From Nereocystis luetkeana (taxonomy: Eukaryota > Sar > Phaeophyceae > Laminariales > Laminariaceae): a DNA stretch of 64,000 nucleotides. The position numbers were made by a program, and so were the translations under genes. Below the pieces are notes generated by a model. That model had not been told where the DNA came from and searched no databases. It worked only from the letters and a program-made list of their open reading frames with translations. Positions 23,701 through 34,840 of the stretch are shown here, piece by piece. Within the stretch, counting starts at the first letter, position 1, and every line of letters starts with the position of its first letter. The stretch spans positions 14,047,813 through 14,111,812 of the forward strand of contig JARUPZ010000002.1 of NCBI GenBank assembly GCA_031213475.1, read 5' to 3'.

Positions 23701-26671
23701 TTACGACCTTACGACCCACGTATCAGAGTAAAGCAAGGTATATAGCGTAGAAAATGCTCCGCTTCGACGTTTCGTCGAAGACTCCACACAGTCTGCTTCG
23801 ACGTTTCATCGAAGACTCCACACAGTACGAGTGTACCTGGCACCATTTTGAGAGTTCGCTTCGTACTGATCAACGAAGACGGCGAGGATTGTCCGAGGGT
23901 GTGATTCGTGGTAAGAGTATTGTTTCGAGGATAGATCTGAACAAAAAATGGTGTGCTCGCGGGAGGGCGACCATCGATTTGCTGTGGTCGACCCTCCATT
24001 TGGTCGGCGAGGGATCAGGGTGCTTGGTGGGCCTAGCCGGCGGCTAATTTATGCTCTCACGGTCACTTGGGAGGGGTCAGGTCCGGGTGGGATCGGAGCA
24101 GGGTGCCAAGCGGGAGTAAAGGGAAAATATGTGTAGACCGAAAAAACAACACAAAACTTCAGCACGAGAAAAGTAGTGCTGCTGCACGACGATAAGACAA
24201 TACCAGGTACTCGTGACGACAAGTGTAATCGCGGCAGATCTATATACGTAAACTCGACACGAAACGACTGGGGTATTGGTAGCCTTCGCTCCGAAAATGG
24301 TAACAATATCTAGCTGTCGCTGTTCGTATACAGTACGAACTCGAGCAGCGGGATATGTGGAACAATCGTCAACTTGTGGGCATTGGTGGATGATCTCAAG
24401 AATTGGAGAATCGATTACACGCATCTCGGTCGGCGATCGTAAAACCAGCTTCAGCCAGTTCGGAAGGGGAAAGGGGTCCCTGGTTTTTGGCCTGAGGTGA
24501 AAATTGTAGGGCTGGGCACTTGCTGACTCAGTCAGAAATTTGTAGCGATTGTACTACTATTAATAGTACGTATTGTCAAAATCAATCCGTGTACTGGATT
24601 GCAGCCAAATACAATGCTGTCTCTCCTTGACATCTCCCCAAACACACTTGGTGAGTTTCCGTACTATAAAATGGCGTGTTTCTTGGGCGTACATGAGACG
24701 AGAGATAACAACTACCAGGTACTCGTACCATATTATTACTGGCTAAAATACTGGCCAGGTCCATCAGTAGATTACCACTGCGAGGACATGCTGTGCCATC
24801 GCTCAGCCCAAATAGTTTACTGGAAACTCGCACTCCCGTAAAAGTTCGCCCAATGACGGTAGAGGTTTATATATGGGGTTTCTACGTTTTAAGGTTCCTA
24901 CAACAGCAGTAGTAGCTGGCCCCTTGCGTTGAATCAGGCTACCTGGCGTCCACGTGACAAGTACCAAAAAATATCAACACACGGGTAATCCTTCGTATAC
25001 GCATACCGAAGTCCGTCATTACCGCAGCAATGGTGTTGCCAACTGGCTATGGAAGAGCAGCGCCAGCGGCCAGCACAACGGGCAGGATCATGTTGGGCCC
25101 GTCCCGTGCGACTCCTTGCGTTATAACTCGGACACCGATCTTTATGATTCCCCAAGGACGCAGTGCCCGTTTGTTGCTTTCAAGTTGTGTCATTAATTTT
25201 CCTGTCTGTAGTCAGATGAGTATGGCCACTAGAGAATCAGGTTGTATCATGTATACGTCGGCCCTGAGAAGATCAATCCGGCAACCGGTGCAGCGAGTCC
25301 AGAGACCAGCTCCCCAAATTATCGATGAAGAGTGTGCCTCGCCTGTATAAAACTGGTACGGCTCCTATTAATAGCACTCGTTCATACCCGTACTCGTACC
25401 CCAGACACACCAGGGGAAATTGAGATCAAGAAATTACCGGTACCAATTATGTCCAAAAATGTAAGGAACGTTTATATTTTCGAGTATGATCGGGATGTTT
25501 CTCATATTGCGGGACAGAGAGGTTGTCGAAATGAGTATAGGTGGAGCTGCGGCTTTGATACGTACCTGGTACACTTTTTTCTATTGTAGTATTATACTAC
25601 TCGATAGTGTGTAACAGGTTCGTAGTGTGCACGCCAAGGGTACTTCGCCAAGCTGAGGCTATAACGTCGTGTCGGAGCTTTCCCGGGCTGACATACGCAC
25701 ACACTACACACAGGCACACCGCCAGACAAATAATATTCTCACCTCCTCAGAGAAGTTCAAGGGGTCGAATCCGACGTCGCCCACGAGCTCGCCAGTCAGC
25801 ATGGCGGGCCGCGGGGTGAACGGGAGCGCGATGGACGCGTCCGGGTCCGCCGCCATCGACAGCTGTGCGCACGCAACAAGCACGAAGCAAAGGCGTGGTA
25901 GGTACGTGTGACCAGCCGGCTCTGCTAGGGAGAGCTTCCACATGCGCATCTGAGTTCCCGCGAAGCGCGCGGGTTGTTATCATACGTTGATACTGCTGGT
26001 ACACATGTGACCAGCAACCCGCATTTCCTTACGTACACTCGAACTTGGCTAAAAAATGCGAATGCCGCGAAGGTCGTACGTATCTGGTGAAGAAAGCCAC
26101 AGGCCCTACTTTTTTCGACATGGGGCGATAGTGTGCATGCAACCTCTATAGCTCGAAGAAGAGAGCAACGAGCGGAATACACCATGACTTCCTCGGCCAC
26201 CTCGAGCTGCTCCTGTACTCGCCACTTCTCGCTCTCGAGACTGCCTTGCTGCATATCTGGTACGAGTTTTGGCCTTGACGAGGCGTCACATCCTCTCAGC
26301 CCCGCTAGATGATGCACGATGGAGGCCTAACAACGCTCCTAGAACCAACGAAACATTTCGTTCAACACCTTGCTCGACATCAACCACATACAGCAGCGTC
26401 AGGCCTTCGATACCAAGCTCAGCACATTGTACTCACGTTCACCTATTGATAGTCGGGTTCAACCTACTCTGCCCGTCGCACAACAGCAAACGTGCCCTCA
26501 CAGCAGTACCCCTGTAGCTCATGTTATTGCCTCAAAAAAACATTTTCGAGTCAGGAAAAGACATACCTGCCGTGCAGACTGAGTTGAGACGCGGCTGACG
26601 ACGGCGTGGGGAGTAACGAAGGCATTTGCGCCAACGGCACCAAGGGCGAGAGCAGCGACGGCAGACTTCAT
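20787..26671 (-). CDS. Fucoxanthin-chlorophyll a/c-type light-harvesting protein, 3 exons, complete
   Basis: Thylakoid antenna protein of the LHC superfamily that binds chlorophyll and carotenoid and passes excitation to the photosystems. Exons in coding order: 26671-26567 (35 codons), 25862-25743 (40), 21212-20787 (141 plus stop), both junctions phase 0; 216 aa, normal for the family. The N-terminus MKSAVAALALGAVGANAF is hydrophobic with an ANA/F junction, resembling the ASAFAP-type cleavage motif of heterokont plastid precursors. Generic LHC motifs follow: VGDVGFDPLNFSEE (about residues 64-75), the helix-1 pigment motif AELKHGRVAML (84-94), a second hydrophobic helix (125-142), GDIGFDPLKL, and the helix-3 motif AELKHGRLAMW (177-187). 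The C-terminus is ...EWSNQFH. Intron 1 is 704 bp and intron 2 is 4530 bp. The family call is strong; I cannot assign the LHCF, LHCR or LHCX subfamily. Confidence 0.94.
21952..22033. mobile_element. MITE family 2, best-preserved copy
   Basis: An 82-bp element. The left end TACCACTCTGTCCCTGAAT pairs with the right end ATCAAGGGACAGAGTGGTA, and inner GGGCC / GGCCC continue the stem. It is non-coding and sits in antenna-gene intron 2. Flanking bases are GTACCG and TGACAT; no long target duplication is evident. Confidence 0.75.
22457..22529. mobile_element. MITE family 2, diverged copy
   Basis: Left end TACACCACTCTGAGCGAAAA, inner AAGGGCCG, and right end GCGCCCAGAGTAGC. It has the same design as 21952-22033, about 500 bp away. 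A further fragment, ACCACTCTATCCAGAATAT with ACGGTCCTCA downstream, lies at 22981-23047. Confidence 0.5.
23255..23690 (+). repeat. Degenerate tandem repeat around GCGAGTACTGGG
   Basis: Repeated units built on TGATACTGCGAGTACTGGG followed by a variable piece containing ATACTCA. Clear occurrences are at about 23274, 23324, 23366, 23549 and 23591, with spacing near 45-60 bp and decay towards the right. It is non-coding and intronic. Confidence 0.6.
23761..23828 (+). repeat. 34-bp direct repeat with internal hairpin
   Basis: Two adjacent copies of a 34-bp unit starting GCTTCGACGTTTCRTCGAAG, differing at only a few positions. Each unit contains its own inverted repeat (CTTCGA...TCGAAG). Confidence 0.75.
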
Positions 26672-29600
26672 AGTTTTAAGAGTTTGTCGGAATGGAGCTC
26701 AAAGATAGAAGTCGAGTTGGCTCGTTCCAGGCTCCTTGCGATGATTCACACGATGGAGCAGGGATAGATGAAGTAGATCTTGAGCAAACTATCACTAGGA
26801 AACCCCGGGGATATTTGTAAAAACTCCCCGACTGAAACCGTAAAATAACAAATTACCTGGTATATTTTATTAGGGCAAGGTTCGAACCATATGAGTACGA
26901 GTACACACGTACACACACCCCGCGCCGTACGACGTACCTCTAGTACGGCGTATCATCCGCGTCCTTGCGGGCAATCGGCGACATCGAGAGAACACAGCAT
27001 TACAGGGCACTTGGCTCAGCCCCGTTCTCGAGCTATTCATACTAGTCATTTCGCTTTGTGCTTTCGGGCTGATCAAAAATGTCGGTCCGTTGCCCTGGAC
27101 TGCCCCAAATTGCCAAATTGCTTCATGTCTCAACAACAAACTCGGCCTCTTGAAAACAGAGTACTACCCCCTGACTACGACCTCGAAGGTTTTTCCTTTC
27201 TACGCAGTGGTCGCGCGTGCACGCATTGGGTGTCCGGACCCTTTCGCGCGTACCAGAACTATAGTTCCAGGTGCTGCTTCCGAGAGGGAAACCCATATAC
27301 CTGGTACAACACACAGACAGTTGTTCCCGCTTTCTGCCCTGCTTCCGATCCTTCTCTGCCTTATTTTCCCCCGGCGACGACGTCCGACATGATATCGCCT
27401 GCAGTGATCCCCCTCCCCCCCTCGTCCTCCGTGCCCTTTCTTCAATAACGTCCTCAAGGTCGCTGTCCAATATATATATTGTAGTTAAAGTGTATCCATG
27501 CTGCTACTATATAGATACACTACTACATACAGCTATACACAGCTACTACAGTTACTATTTTTTGCTGCTGTCCTCCTCCTCGATACCGCTCGTAAAGCTA
27601 TACAGTTCCGCTGTGTCGCCATTGCCGTCTTACCCTCCCCCCCCTTCGCAATCTCTGGTTGATGTTATCGCAAACGCGCCCTTTTTGCCGCGACCGTTGA
27701 GCAATGTGCGCACGCCGCCCACCCGTCCACTTGGTTGTGGATGTTGTGTGACCCCCCGCCCCCCCCCCCCTGGTACTCTCCAGTAATGAGTATAGATAGA
27801 TATGGCACGTTGACCCGTTATTAAGATACCAGGTATTTCACAAGTAAGTGCCGCAAGATCCCACCGCTGCCGCGCCCTCGCCAAAAACAACAAGAGAAGG
27901 GCGGTGTACCTCCCGTCGCTTTGGATGGCAATCACTTACTTTATGCAGTCGTCGTCATCCTCGTACGTCGCTCTGTCTTTTTTTGTGCTGTACCCGTCGC
28001 GTGACACGTGACACATAGCGCCGTACCCCAACCACTACACATACACTAGTAATAGTATCCCTATGTACCCGGAGCCTGTGATGCCGCTTCACGGGTGTGA
28101 CCGGAGGAACTGAGCACACAATGGCAAATTATACAACGCATAAGTGTTTGTTTTTTTTCAAGGTTGGCTCGACTTTTGGAGGAGACTTACAATAGCAACA
28201 CAAAATTGAATTTGAAATTACAGAGTAGTACTATTAATACTACTGCTGTATAGTACCGAAACTATTGGTCAGTAGGGATACAACGGGATAAAACCTAATA
28301 TCGAACAATCCACTATTAATAAACACAATCAGCAGAAACATACCCTGTCTCAGGTAATAATTTGAGCCCTCTGGCCTAAAATTAGAGTTGTCGCGTGCTG
28401 CTGAATCTTGATGAGCATTCCAACGTTAGCGGATGCTCGTTGTCGTCTATGTTCAAGTCGTCCTCGTCGTCGCCGTCGTCGTTGAAAACAGATACCAGAT
28501 GCCTCAGTACGTACTGTAGTTTTCCCCATGTGCCACTGGAAGTACCCCCTACCAGGCATGTCGTTCTCTCTCAGCACGCTCGGCGCTCAAACTCCTGGGA
28601 TGTTTATCGTCTACTAGATAAACGGGCGCCATATCATCCCTGTGGGCATTCTTCGAGGTACCCGCGTCGTCCGTGAAGGTGTGCAGTCCGGTCCACCCCA
28701 CGCCTGTGTTCATTAGCACTTCCTTTCAACGTAGAGGAGGTTGTCGTCAGTGACAATTGACACCATCACAGTAGCTCAGATGTTTGAACGATTGCCCATG
28801 GTATACCAGGTGAGGAATTAGTGTTCAGGGGCGCCAGCGAAGTTCCTTGACGGCCGCTCAGAGAGACGGACCCTTTCATGCATCTGCGCCGAACCGACCT
28901 GTTCGGAAAACGAATCTACACGACGTATATATCCCTGGTGGACGAAACCCACAGCCATTAGGTGCCCGTACTCGTAGCCACAGTGGTGGACGTCGAGATG
29001 CAGTATGCGCTGTGGAAGTCTCGATTCGCGGTACGTAGCCCGACGGGATGGGGATGTTTCGGTAACTTTGTATCCTCGTTCGTTTGGCTCGGAAGAGGGC
29101 GAGGCAAGCAACTATGGTAGTAACTAAACCAAACGTTAGAGGGTGTGTGAGTTTGGCCAAGCATGAGAGACAAAAATATGGATGTCATAACTACAGTAAT
29201 TAGTAGTAGTACAGCAGTAGTAGTACTGCTGTGGTGTCGTGTAAGAAGGAGTATATAGTAGTAGTAACAGGCGGCCCCTGGGTGCCTACTGCTCGTGGTC
29301 TAACACTGATTAGTGGCGTCCACACACGGATCGTTTCTAGTTTGTTCGTAGTAGACGCGGGCGTATGTGTCCTTGAAGTCGTTGAAGGGAACGAGGGAGA
29401 AACGGCTCGAGTAGTTCTAATTGGGGGCCAAATCGGCGTCGGGGATGGCGGAGTAGTTCTTGTGAGCGAAATCTCACGTGCGGCATGTGGGCATCCGAGC
29501 CAGTTTCAATTGCTCTCCGTTCAAGCCGGTGCGTGAACAGCGCACCTCCAGGTTATCCCGCCCGGAAGGCCGACAACTCCCCGTCACGTGACGCGGTCCG

Positions 29601-29924
29601 GAACTTTCCTACCGTTACCGTGGGTGGGTGGGTGGGTGGGTGCGTGTTTAGAACAACACCGTGTGGTTACACTTCGACAGGGTACCAAAACCGGTACTGA
29701 TGCCAAGGTCCTAAGAGCTAAACTGAGCTCGGGCGATGCCCATGCTCTGCGCTCCTATCCTTGCGCCTTGCAAGGTATGCAAGGACAAGGGTGGGATTGG
29801 GCCAAGAAGATCCGCAACTGCTATCGGTTTTTGGATGGACTTCGATTTTTTCAGTTAGTATATTATTTATATGGATAACCTGTTTACAAAGTGAGCAGGG
29901 GGGGGCTGATGTGAAGGTGTTACT

Positions 29925-30000
29925 TACTGAGCTATAGGGGTAAAAGACCGATCGATTGCCCAGCCCAAGGTGATCCTTATAACACTCTCCCCCCCTCTGA
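29925..30000 (-). repeat. SINE-like element, partial copy
   Basis: On the minus strand it reads AGTGTTATAAGGATCACCTTG, then GGGCAATCGATCGGTCTTTT, then ACCCCTATAGCTCAGTAAG. The last block resembles a tRNA A box. It matches the fuller copy at 30125-30245 but lacks a recognisable B box before the neighbouring sequence. Confidence 0.5.
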
Positions 30001-30124
30001 ACGGCGGGGTCTTTGGGGCGTCGGAACCGTATACGTCCATACGCTGACCTACCCGCTTCGTTTCATTATCTGGGGATCCAGGGAGATGTGTTTTTTTAGG
30101 TGTGCACGCGCAAGCGTTTCTGTA

Positions 30125-30245
30125 AAAGAAACGTTCGAAGTGAGGTTCGAACCCGTGACCTGGACGACGTCAAATGTGAACCTACTGAGCTAAAGAGGTA
30201 AAAGATCGATCGATTACCCAGCCCAACGTAATCCTTATAACACTG
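30125..30245 (-). repeat. tRNA-derived SINE-like element, fuller copy
   Basis: On the minus strand the element has a shared leader (ATAAGGATTACGTTGGGCTG, then ATCGATCGATCTTTTACC). An exact tRNA-type A box, TAGCTCAGTAGG, follows at about 30199-30188, and after a degraded anticodon region comes the B box GGGTTCGAACC at about 30151-30141. The order leader, A box, B box and the presence of a second copy nearby support a SINE rather than a functional tRNA. A third diverged copy is at 50035-50125. Confidence 0.6.
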
Positions 30246-30734
30246 ATTAGTATATAATTTTATGATATTCCCTCATGGAGGCATGCTCATCCCTCGGAGT
30301 ACACTTTGTACACCTAGTCTAAGCCGTAAGCTCAGAAGAGATCAGAGTGGAGGTAAGCAACCAAAAACAACAAAAATGACACGATGTGTGGCCCTGTGAA
30401 ACGTGGTATCAGAGACAGCCGGTATATCATGGATAATTAACTAAGCGCGGATCCCTGTAGGTCATACCGGTAGTGCTTATATATTTGACAAAAACGGACC
30501 ACCACCAAAGCCCACGCACACATACTACGTGGGGGGACAGAAGCTGGGTGCGGCAAACAACCAACAACGGAGAGAGGCACGTGGCACCAACAACGGAGAG
30601 AGGCACGTGGCACGGGACACGAGCTGTCTTGCCACTATCAGAGGTGTTCACAGGAAAAAGGTATTTCGGCGTTTCACTCCTATTTAAGGTATGGTCATAT
30701 CACATGTACGTACAAGTTGTACTCGACACCGAGT

Positions 30735-32280
30735 ACCTCAGGGGGGGGGTACTCATTGCTGCTTTCCGTAGTCATGAGGTCATTGACCACGCATCCCTTT
30801 CGAGACGGAGCGCCGATCTTTCTCCTAATAGAGACACCTTCAACAGTCGGGCGCTCATTACGTTGTTTCCACATGATATATCGAACACTTTTGCTAGTTG
30901 TATTCCCTCCCTGTTTCGCCGCCTGTGGTCAACACCTATCTCCTAGGATAGAGATGCTTTTTCTCGCTACCATCTAGTGTACCAAACTTCTCCATGTCAC
31001 ATTTACCTCGGGGGTGGGGTTGTACTCGATAGGAGAGATGTACTCGATCTCATGCATGGCCGTAGTCGTATGACCATAGACCCTCGCATCCTTACAATGC
31101 CGGGACGGAGCATGTCGGGTTTTCACCGACCAGGCAGACATTGCTTGCACCTCGGGGGGGGGGGGCTGAAAGGACGGGCCGATGTTGGGGCCTAAAGGGG
31201 GGGGGGGGGTACTCGATAGGAGATATGTACTCAATATCATGCATGGCCGAAGTCGTATGACCATAGACCCTCGCATCCCTACAATGCCGGGACGGAGCAT
31301 GTCGGGTTTTCACCGACCAGGCAGACATTGCTTGCACCTCGGGGGGGGGGGCTGAAAGGACGGGCCGATGTTGGGGCCTAAAGGGGGGGGGGGTGTGCTT
31401 GATAGGAGATATGTACTCGATCTCATGCATGGCCGAAGTCGTATGACCATAGACCCTCGTATCCCTACAACGTCGGGGCGGAGCATGCCGGGTTGTGACC
31501 GACCAGGCAGACATTGCTTGCACCAAGCGTGAAGCGCCGTGAGGTTGTTGAGCGAGTCGCATGAAGGATGAGCTGCATCCTACTAAGAGCCGCTTGTGAG
31601 GCGGACTTGCACATGGATGACAGCTTCATTGAGTCAATTTGATCCCGGCATGACCAATTCCAGAGATAACTATGGAGGTACTATGTAACGGCCTCTTGGG
31701 TGCCTTAACATGAACAATACTTGTTGGGATCTTTCCCCTTGTGCGGAGTAGGTTGTTCATCCCCCCCCCCAGCTGTGACCGACCGTCTAAAATCAAGAAG
31801 AAAAAAGAAGAGGTACCCTGGTTGTCTAGCTCAAGCAGTGAGCGGCATGTTTTACAGTGTCGCTACCAACCGACGCCAACCCAACCTATGTATAATAACG
31901 GGGGGGGGGGGGGTACTCATTTGTTGTTTGCCTTAGTCATTTGACATTGACCACGCATCCCTTCCGAGACGGTGCACCGCTGCTTCTCCTAATAGAAACA
32001 CCTCCAACATTTGGGCGCTCATTACGTCGTTTCCATATATTACATAAGAACTCGTTGCTAATCTTGTCCCGTTCCTGTTTCGCCCCCTGTGGCCACCGTC
32101 TAACTCCTAGGATAGCGATCGCTTTTTCGCTACTATCTGGTGTACCAAGCTCTTCCATGCCACATTCGTCTATTTCCCTCATCCCCACCCCCAACACATC
32201 CGAGGGTCTATGGTCATACGACTACGGCCATGCATGAGATCGAGTACATATCTCCTATCGAGTACACCCCCCCCCCCCAA
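30735..32280. repeat. Cluster of dispersed repeat family D, with a local triplication
   Basis: Two kinds of block alternate. Block 1 (30755-31010 and again 31915-32160) includes TTGACCACGCATCCCTTTCG and AGACGGAGCGCCG-like text, CTCCTAATAGA and TGGTGTACCAA. Block 2 occurs three times in a row at about 31021, 31209 and 31394 (period about 186 bp): GTACTCGAT, CATGCATGGCCG, AGTCGTATGACCATAGACCC, GTCGGGTTTTCACCGACCAG and GCAGACATTGCTTGCACC. Copies 1 and 2 are each followed by two G runs; copy 3 runs on into CAAGCGTGAAGCGCCG. A minus-strand piece lies at 32200-32270. No open frame of useful length or known domain is present, so I read it as a non-autonomous element. Confidence 0.7.
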
Positions 32281-32695
32281 CACATCTCGTTCCTCCTTGT
32301 ACATTTTACATTATCCTACTATGTGAGTTCTACTCTCTATTGCTAGGACCTAGGGGGGATCTAGGGGGGGTAGACAAGGTGCACTTCGGCGCTCGCTGAC
32401 GAGGGGGAGTCTGCTGCTTCGTTGTAGTGGTGGGGTATCGGCGCTAGCCGATGCGGGAGAGTCTGACACTTCGTGACTTGTGGAATCACCCGGTTCGAGT
32501 CGAAATGGCTTCCAAAATCGATATCGATTACAATGCCTGACCCGTATCATACTTACACGACAATTCGAAACAGAGCACCTCGGGGAGGGGGAGCCGGTGT
32601 TGGGACCTTGGGGGGGGACAAAAGGAGGCTTTCGACGACACTTCGAGAGTCATGCTATTAATAGGTAAGAAGTGAGCTGGGAAAAAGAGGACATA

Positions 32696-32855
32696 CAGAC
32701 AGACACTACTACTAGGCAGACAGGCACACAGACAGACAGGCAGGCAGACCGGCAGACAGACAGACAGGCAGACCGACAGTCAGACAGACAGACAGACAGG
32801 CAGACAAACAGACAGACAGATAGACAGACAGACACAAACAGACAAACACAGACAA
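32696..32855 (+). repeat. CAGA microsatellite
   Basis: About 160 bp of CAGACAGA and CAGGCAGA units with scattered substitutions. The Thr/Asp/Arg/Gln open frame across it is a product of the repeat. Confidence 0.9.
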
Positions 32856-32959
32856 TACCGAAATTCCCCTCATAAAGGCCCGAGTAGGCAAATGGGAATA
32901 CCATTAACAGCACACGGCAGTAGAGAAAGGCATTTGTACCAGGGAGTAGTAGTATATGC

Positions 32960-33205
32960 TGCTGCATGGGGGGGAATAGCCATGCCATGCAAGGCCGTAG
33001 TCGTATAGTATGTGTGACCATAGGCCCTCGCATACCTACAGTGTGCCGGGACACAAAGCAAAAAAAGTCGAGTTTTCATCGACCAGGCAGATATTTGCCG
33101 CACCAAGCGTGAAACGCCGCGAGATGTTCGGCGATTCGTATGGACGGTGAGCCACATCCTACTTCTTCTGTAAGAATAACTTGTTTGGCGGACTTGCATA
33201 CTGCA
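32960..33205 (+). repeat. Family D copy
   Basis: Contains GCCATGCAAGGCCGTAGTCG, GACCATAGGCCCTCGCATAC, GAGTTTTCATCGACCAGGCA and CACCAAGCGTGAAACGCCGC. It then continues into the longer tail (ATTCGTATGGACGGTGAGCC, TTGGCGGACTTGCATA) also seen after 31523 and after 41640. Having the same tail in three places marks the tail as part of the element. Confidence 0.65.
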
Positions 33206-34133
33206 TGGACATAACCGCGTCGCGAACTGTGATGGCTGGCGGGGGGTGGTGGAGAGGGCGCAGTAAAACACAGAGAGAGCGAGAGATCTCAATGAGAATT
33301 TCCTTTTGGGGCAGCCGATATTTTATTGTAGTAATGTGTGGGCTCTACATCTACAAACATCACATTACATGCATCGTAAACTCGGGCAGTAGTAGTCTTC
33401 TGCGCGTTGAAGTATGCGCGCAGAAGTTTGTTGCTCTCACAAACCGGTGCGATTTCGTGGACGTCGCTTTGTGTTCGTTTAGATTCTTCTTTGGTAGCAA
33501 AAGTGCTTAGGGTGGACGATTTGTGTGGCCCCCTCCCGCAGTCACCCTCGGACCATCGGCCTTCGTCTGTGATTTTCTTGACAACGGGGACAAAATGAGA
33601 GGCGGGTGTAAATAATGTCGAACGATCGATCGACCGTGTGTGTCTGCAAAAAGATCTTAACGAGATATTTCCTATAAAGCCGCCATTCACCTTTTTTTCG
33701 TGCACCCGCCCCCCACACCACACATCACACCTTTCTTTTTGGGTCAATCATGAATGGACGGGAAAAATTCGTTTCGGAAAAAAAATCCCGCCATGATGTG
33801 CGTTTTCTATTGAGGTGCCATGCAGCCACACTGCACAACAACCGAACCAAACGAAAACATCATAATAATACCTGGTGGTATATTAATAATATGCTTGCCT
33901 TCCGACAATATAATATTATACCAGGTACATAATTATACATATAGCGTAGATGCCATTCATTCCAATATAAGCCGAATAATAATATTCTTCCGTAAATCAG
34001 CAGTAGTATTCCTCATACATACGCTTCTTTCTCTGCCAGCAAACGAAAACATCCGTACGTACAACACAGCACACCCACTCCGAGAGTACAACAACACCGG
34101 TAACCACCGAGAGGTAACGCAAGATATATCGTT

Positions 34134-34538
34134 ACAACATGGTCGTTAAGCTTGTACAACGTTGTGGTCCACTGCAGCCAAAAAGGTGGGGAAGTGGTAC
34201 CGGGGGATCCTTGAAGCAGCCGAACGGTTCATGGTGAGGTGGCACGAGGCTGAGGCTGAGATGAGTAGACAGCGCCGCGCATCCGCCGTGGATGGTGCCC
34301 AAAGGAACGGGGGGGGAGGGGGCAACAGGAGAAGTGGCATAAAGCCCGACCGAGTGAATGCGGAGAGGGGGGGGAACAGGAGGGGTAGAAGGGAAACGGC
34401 GGTAGACGAAAGTAGGAAGGAGATGGCAGACAGGGTAGCAAGGCACCAAGTCGACTAGGAAGTAGAATATGACCATACTACTAGTGCTACCAACTGGTGC
34501 AGCTGGCTCGAACGTGGTCTTCCCTTGTCTTCTCTTTT

Positions 34539-34574
<36 letters not shown>

Positions 34575-34840
34575 CTTTCTTGCGCTGACTCTCCGTGATT
34601 TTCATTTCATTTTTTCTCTTCCTCTTCCTTTTCTGATTGATAAGCCGTACTCAAGGAGCCGTGTGGCGTGGTTGGAAGACGAACCTGCTCTGCTCGGCTC
34701 GTATTGTCTGACGCCAAGGGGCTGGGCATAGTTGACGAACGCAGGGCGGAGACGGCAGTCTGGGTAGCAAGGTACCAGGCGGATTAGCAGGGAGAACCTG
34801 GCTATACTACTCGTACCACAAGCTGCTGCCGCCACCTAGA
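34134..34840 (+). repeat. Diverged duplicate pair and 34-base T run
   Basis: The segment ending GGGTAGCAAGGCACCAAGTC at about 34452 recurs as GGGTAGCAAGGTACCAGGCG near 34763-34782. Similar text precedes each (GACGAA... AGGAG / GACGAACGCAGGGCGGAGAC) and follows each (ATACTACTAGT / ATACTACTCGT). Between them is a T run at 34541-34574. The Arg/Glu-rich frame at 34162-34458 lies in copy 1 and has no recognisable domain. Confidence 0.5.

Larger units (their letters stand above)
21213..25742 (-). other. Antenna gene intron 2 (4.5 kb)
   Basis: Runs from donor GAG|GTGAGA to an acceptor ending ATGCAG and makes up most of the gene. It contains at least two MITE family 2 copies, degenerate tandem repeats (23255-23690), a 34-bp direct repeat (23761-23828) and many TACCAGGTA palindromes (for example near 21733, 22401, 24715, 25563). 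I see no nested gene. Confidence 0.75.

Noticed and set aside
32487..32510. B-box-like GGTTCGAGTCG
   Set aside because: No A box or tRNA fold at the proper distance upstream.
34162..34458. 98-residue Arg/Glu-rich frame
   Set aside because: Lies within a diverged duplicated repeat; no domain, and the second copy does not preserve the frame.
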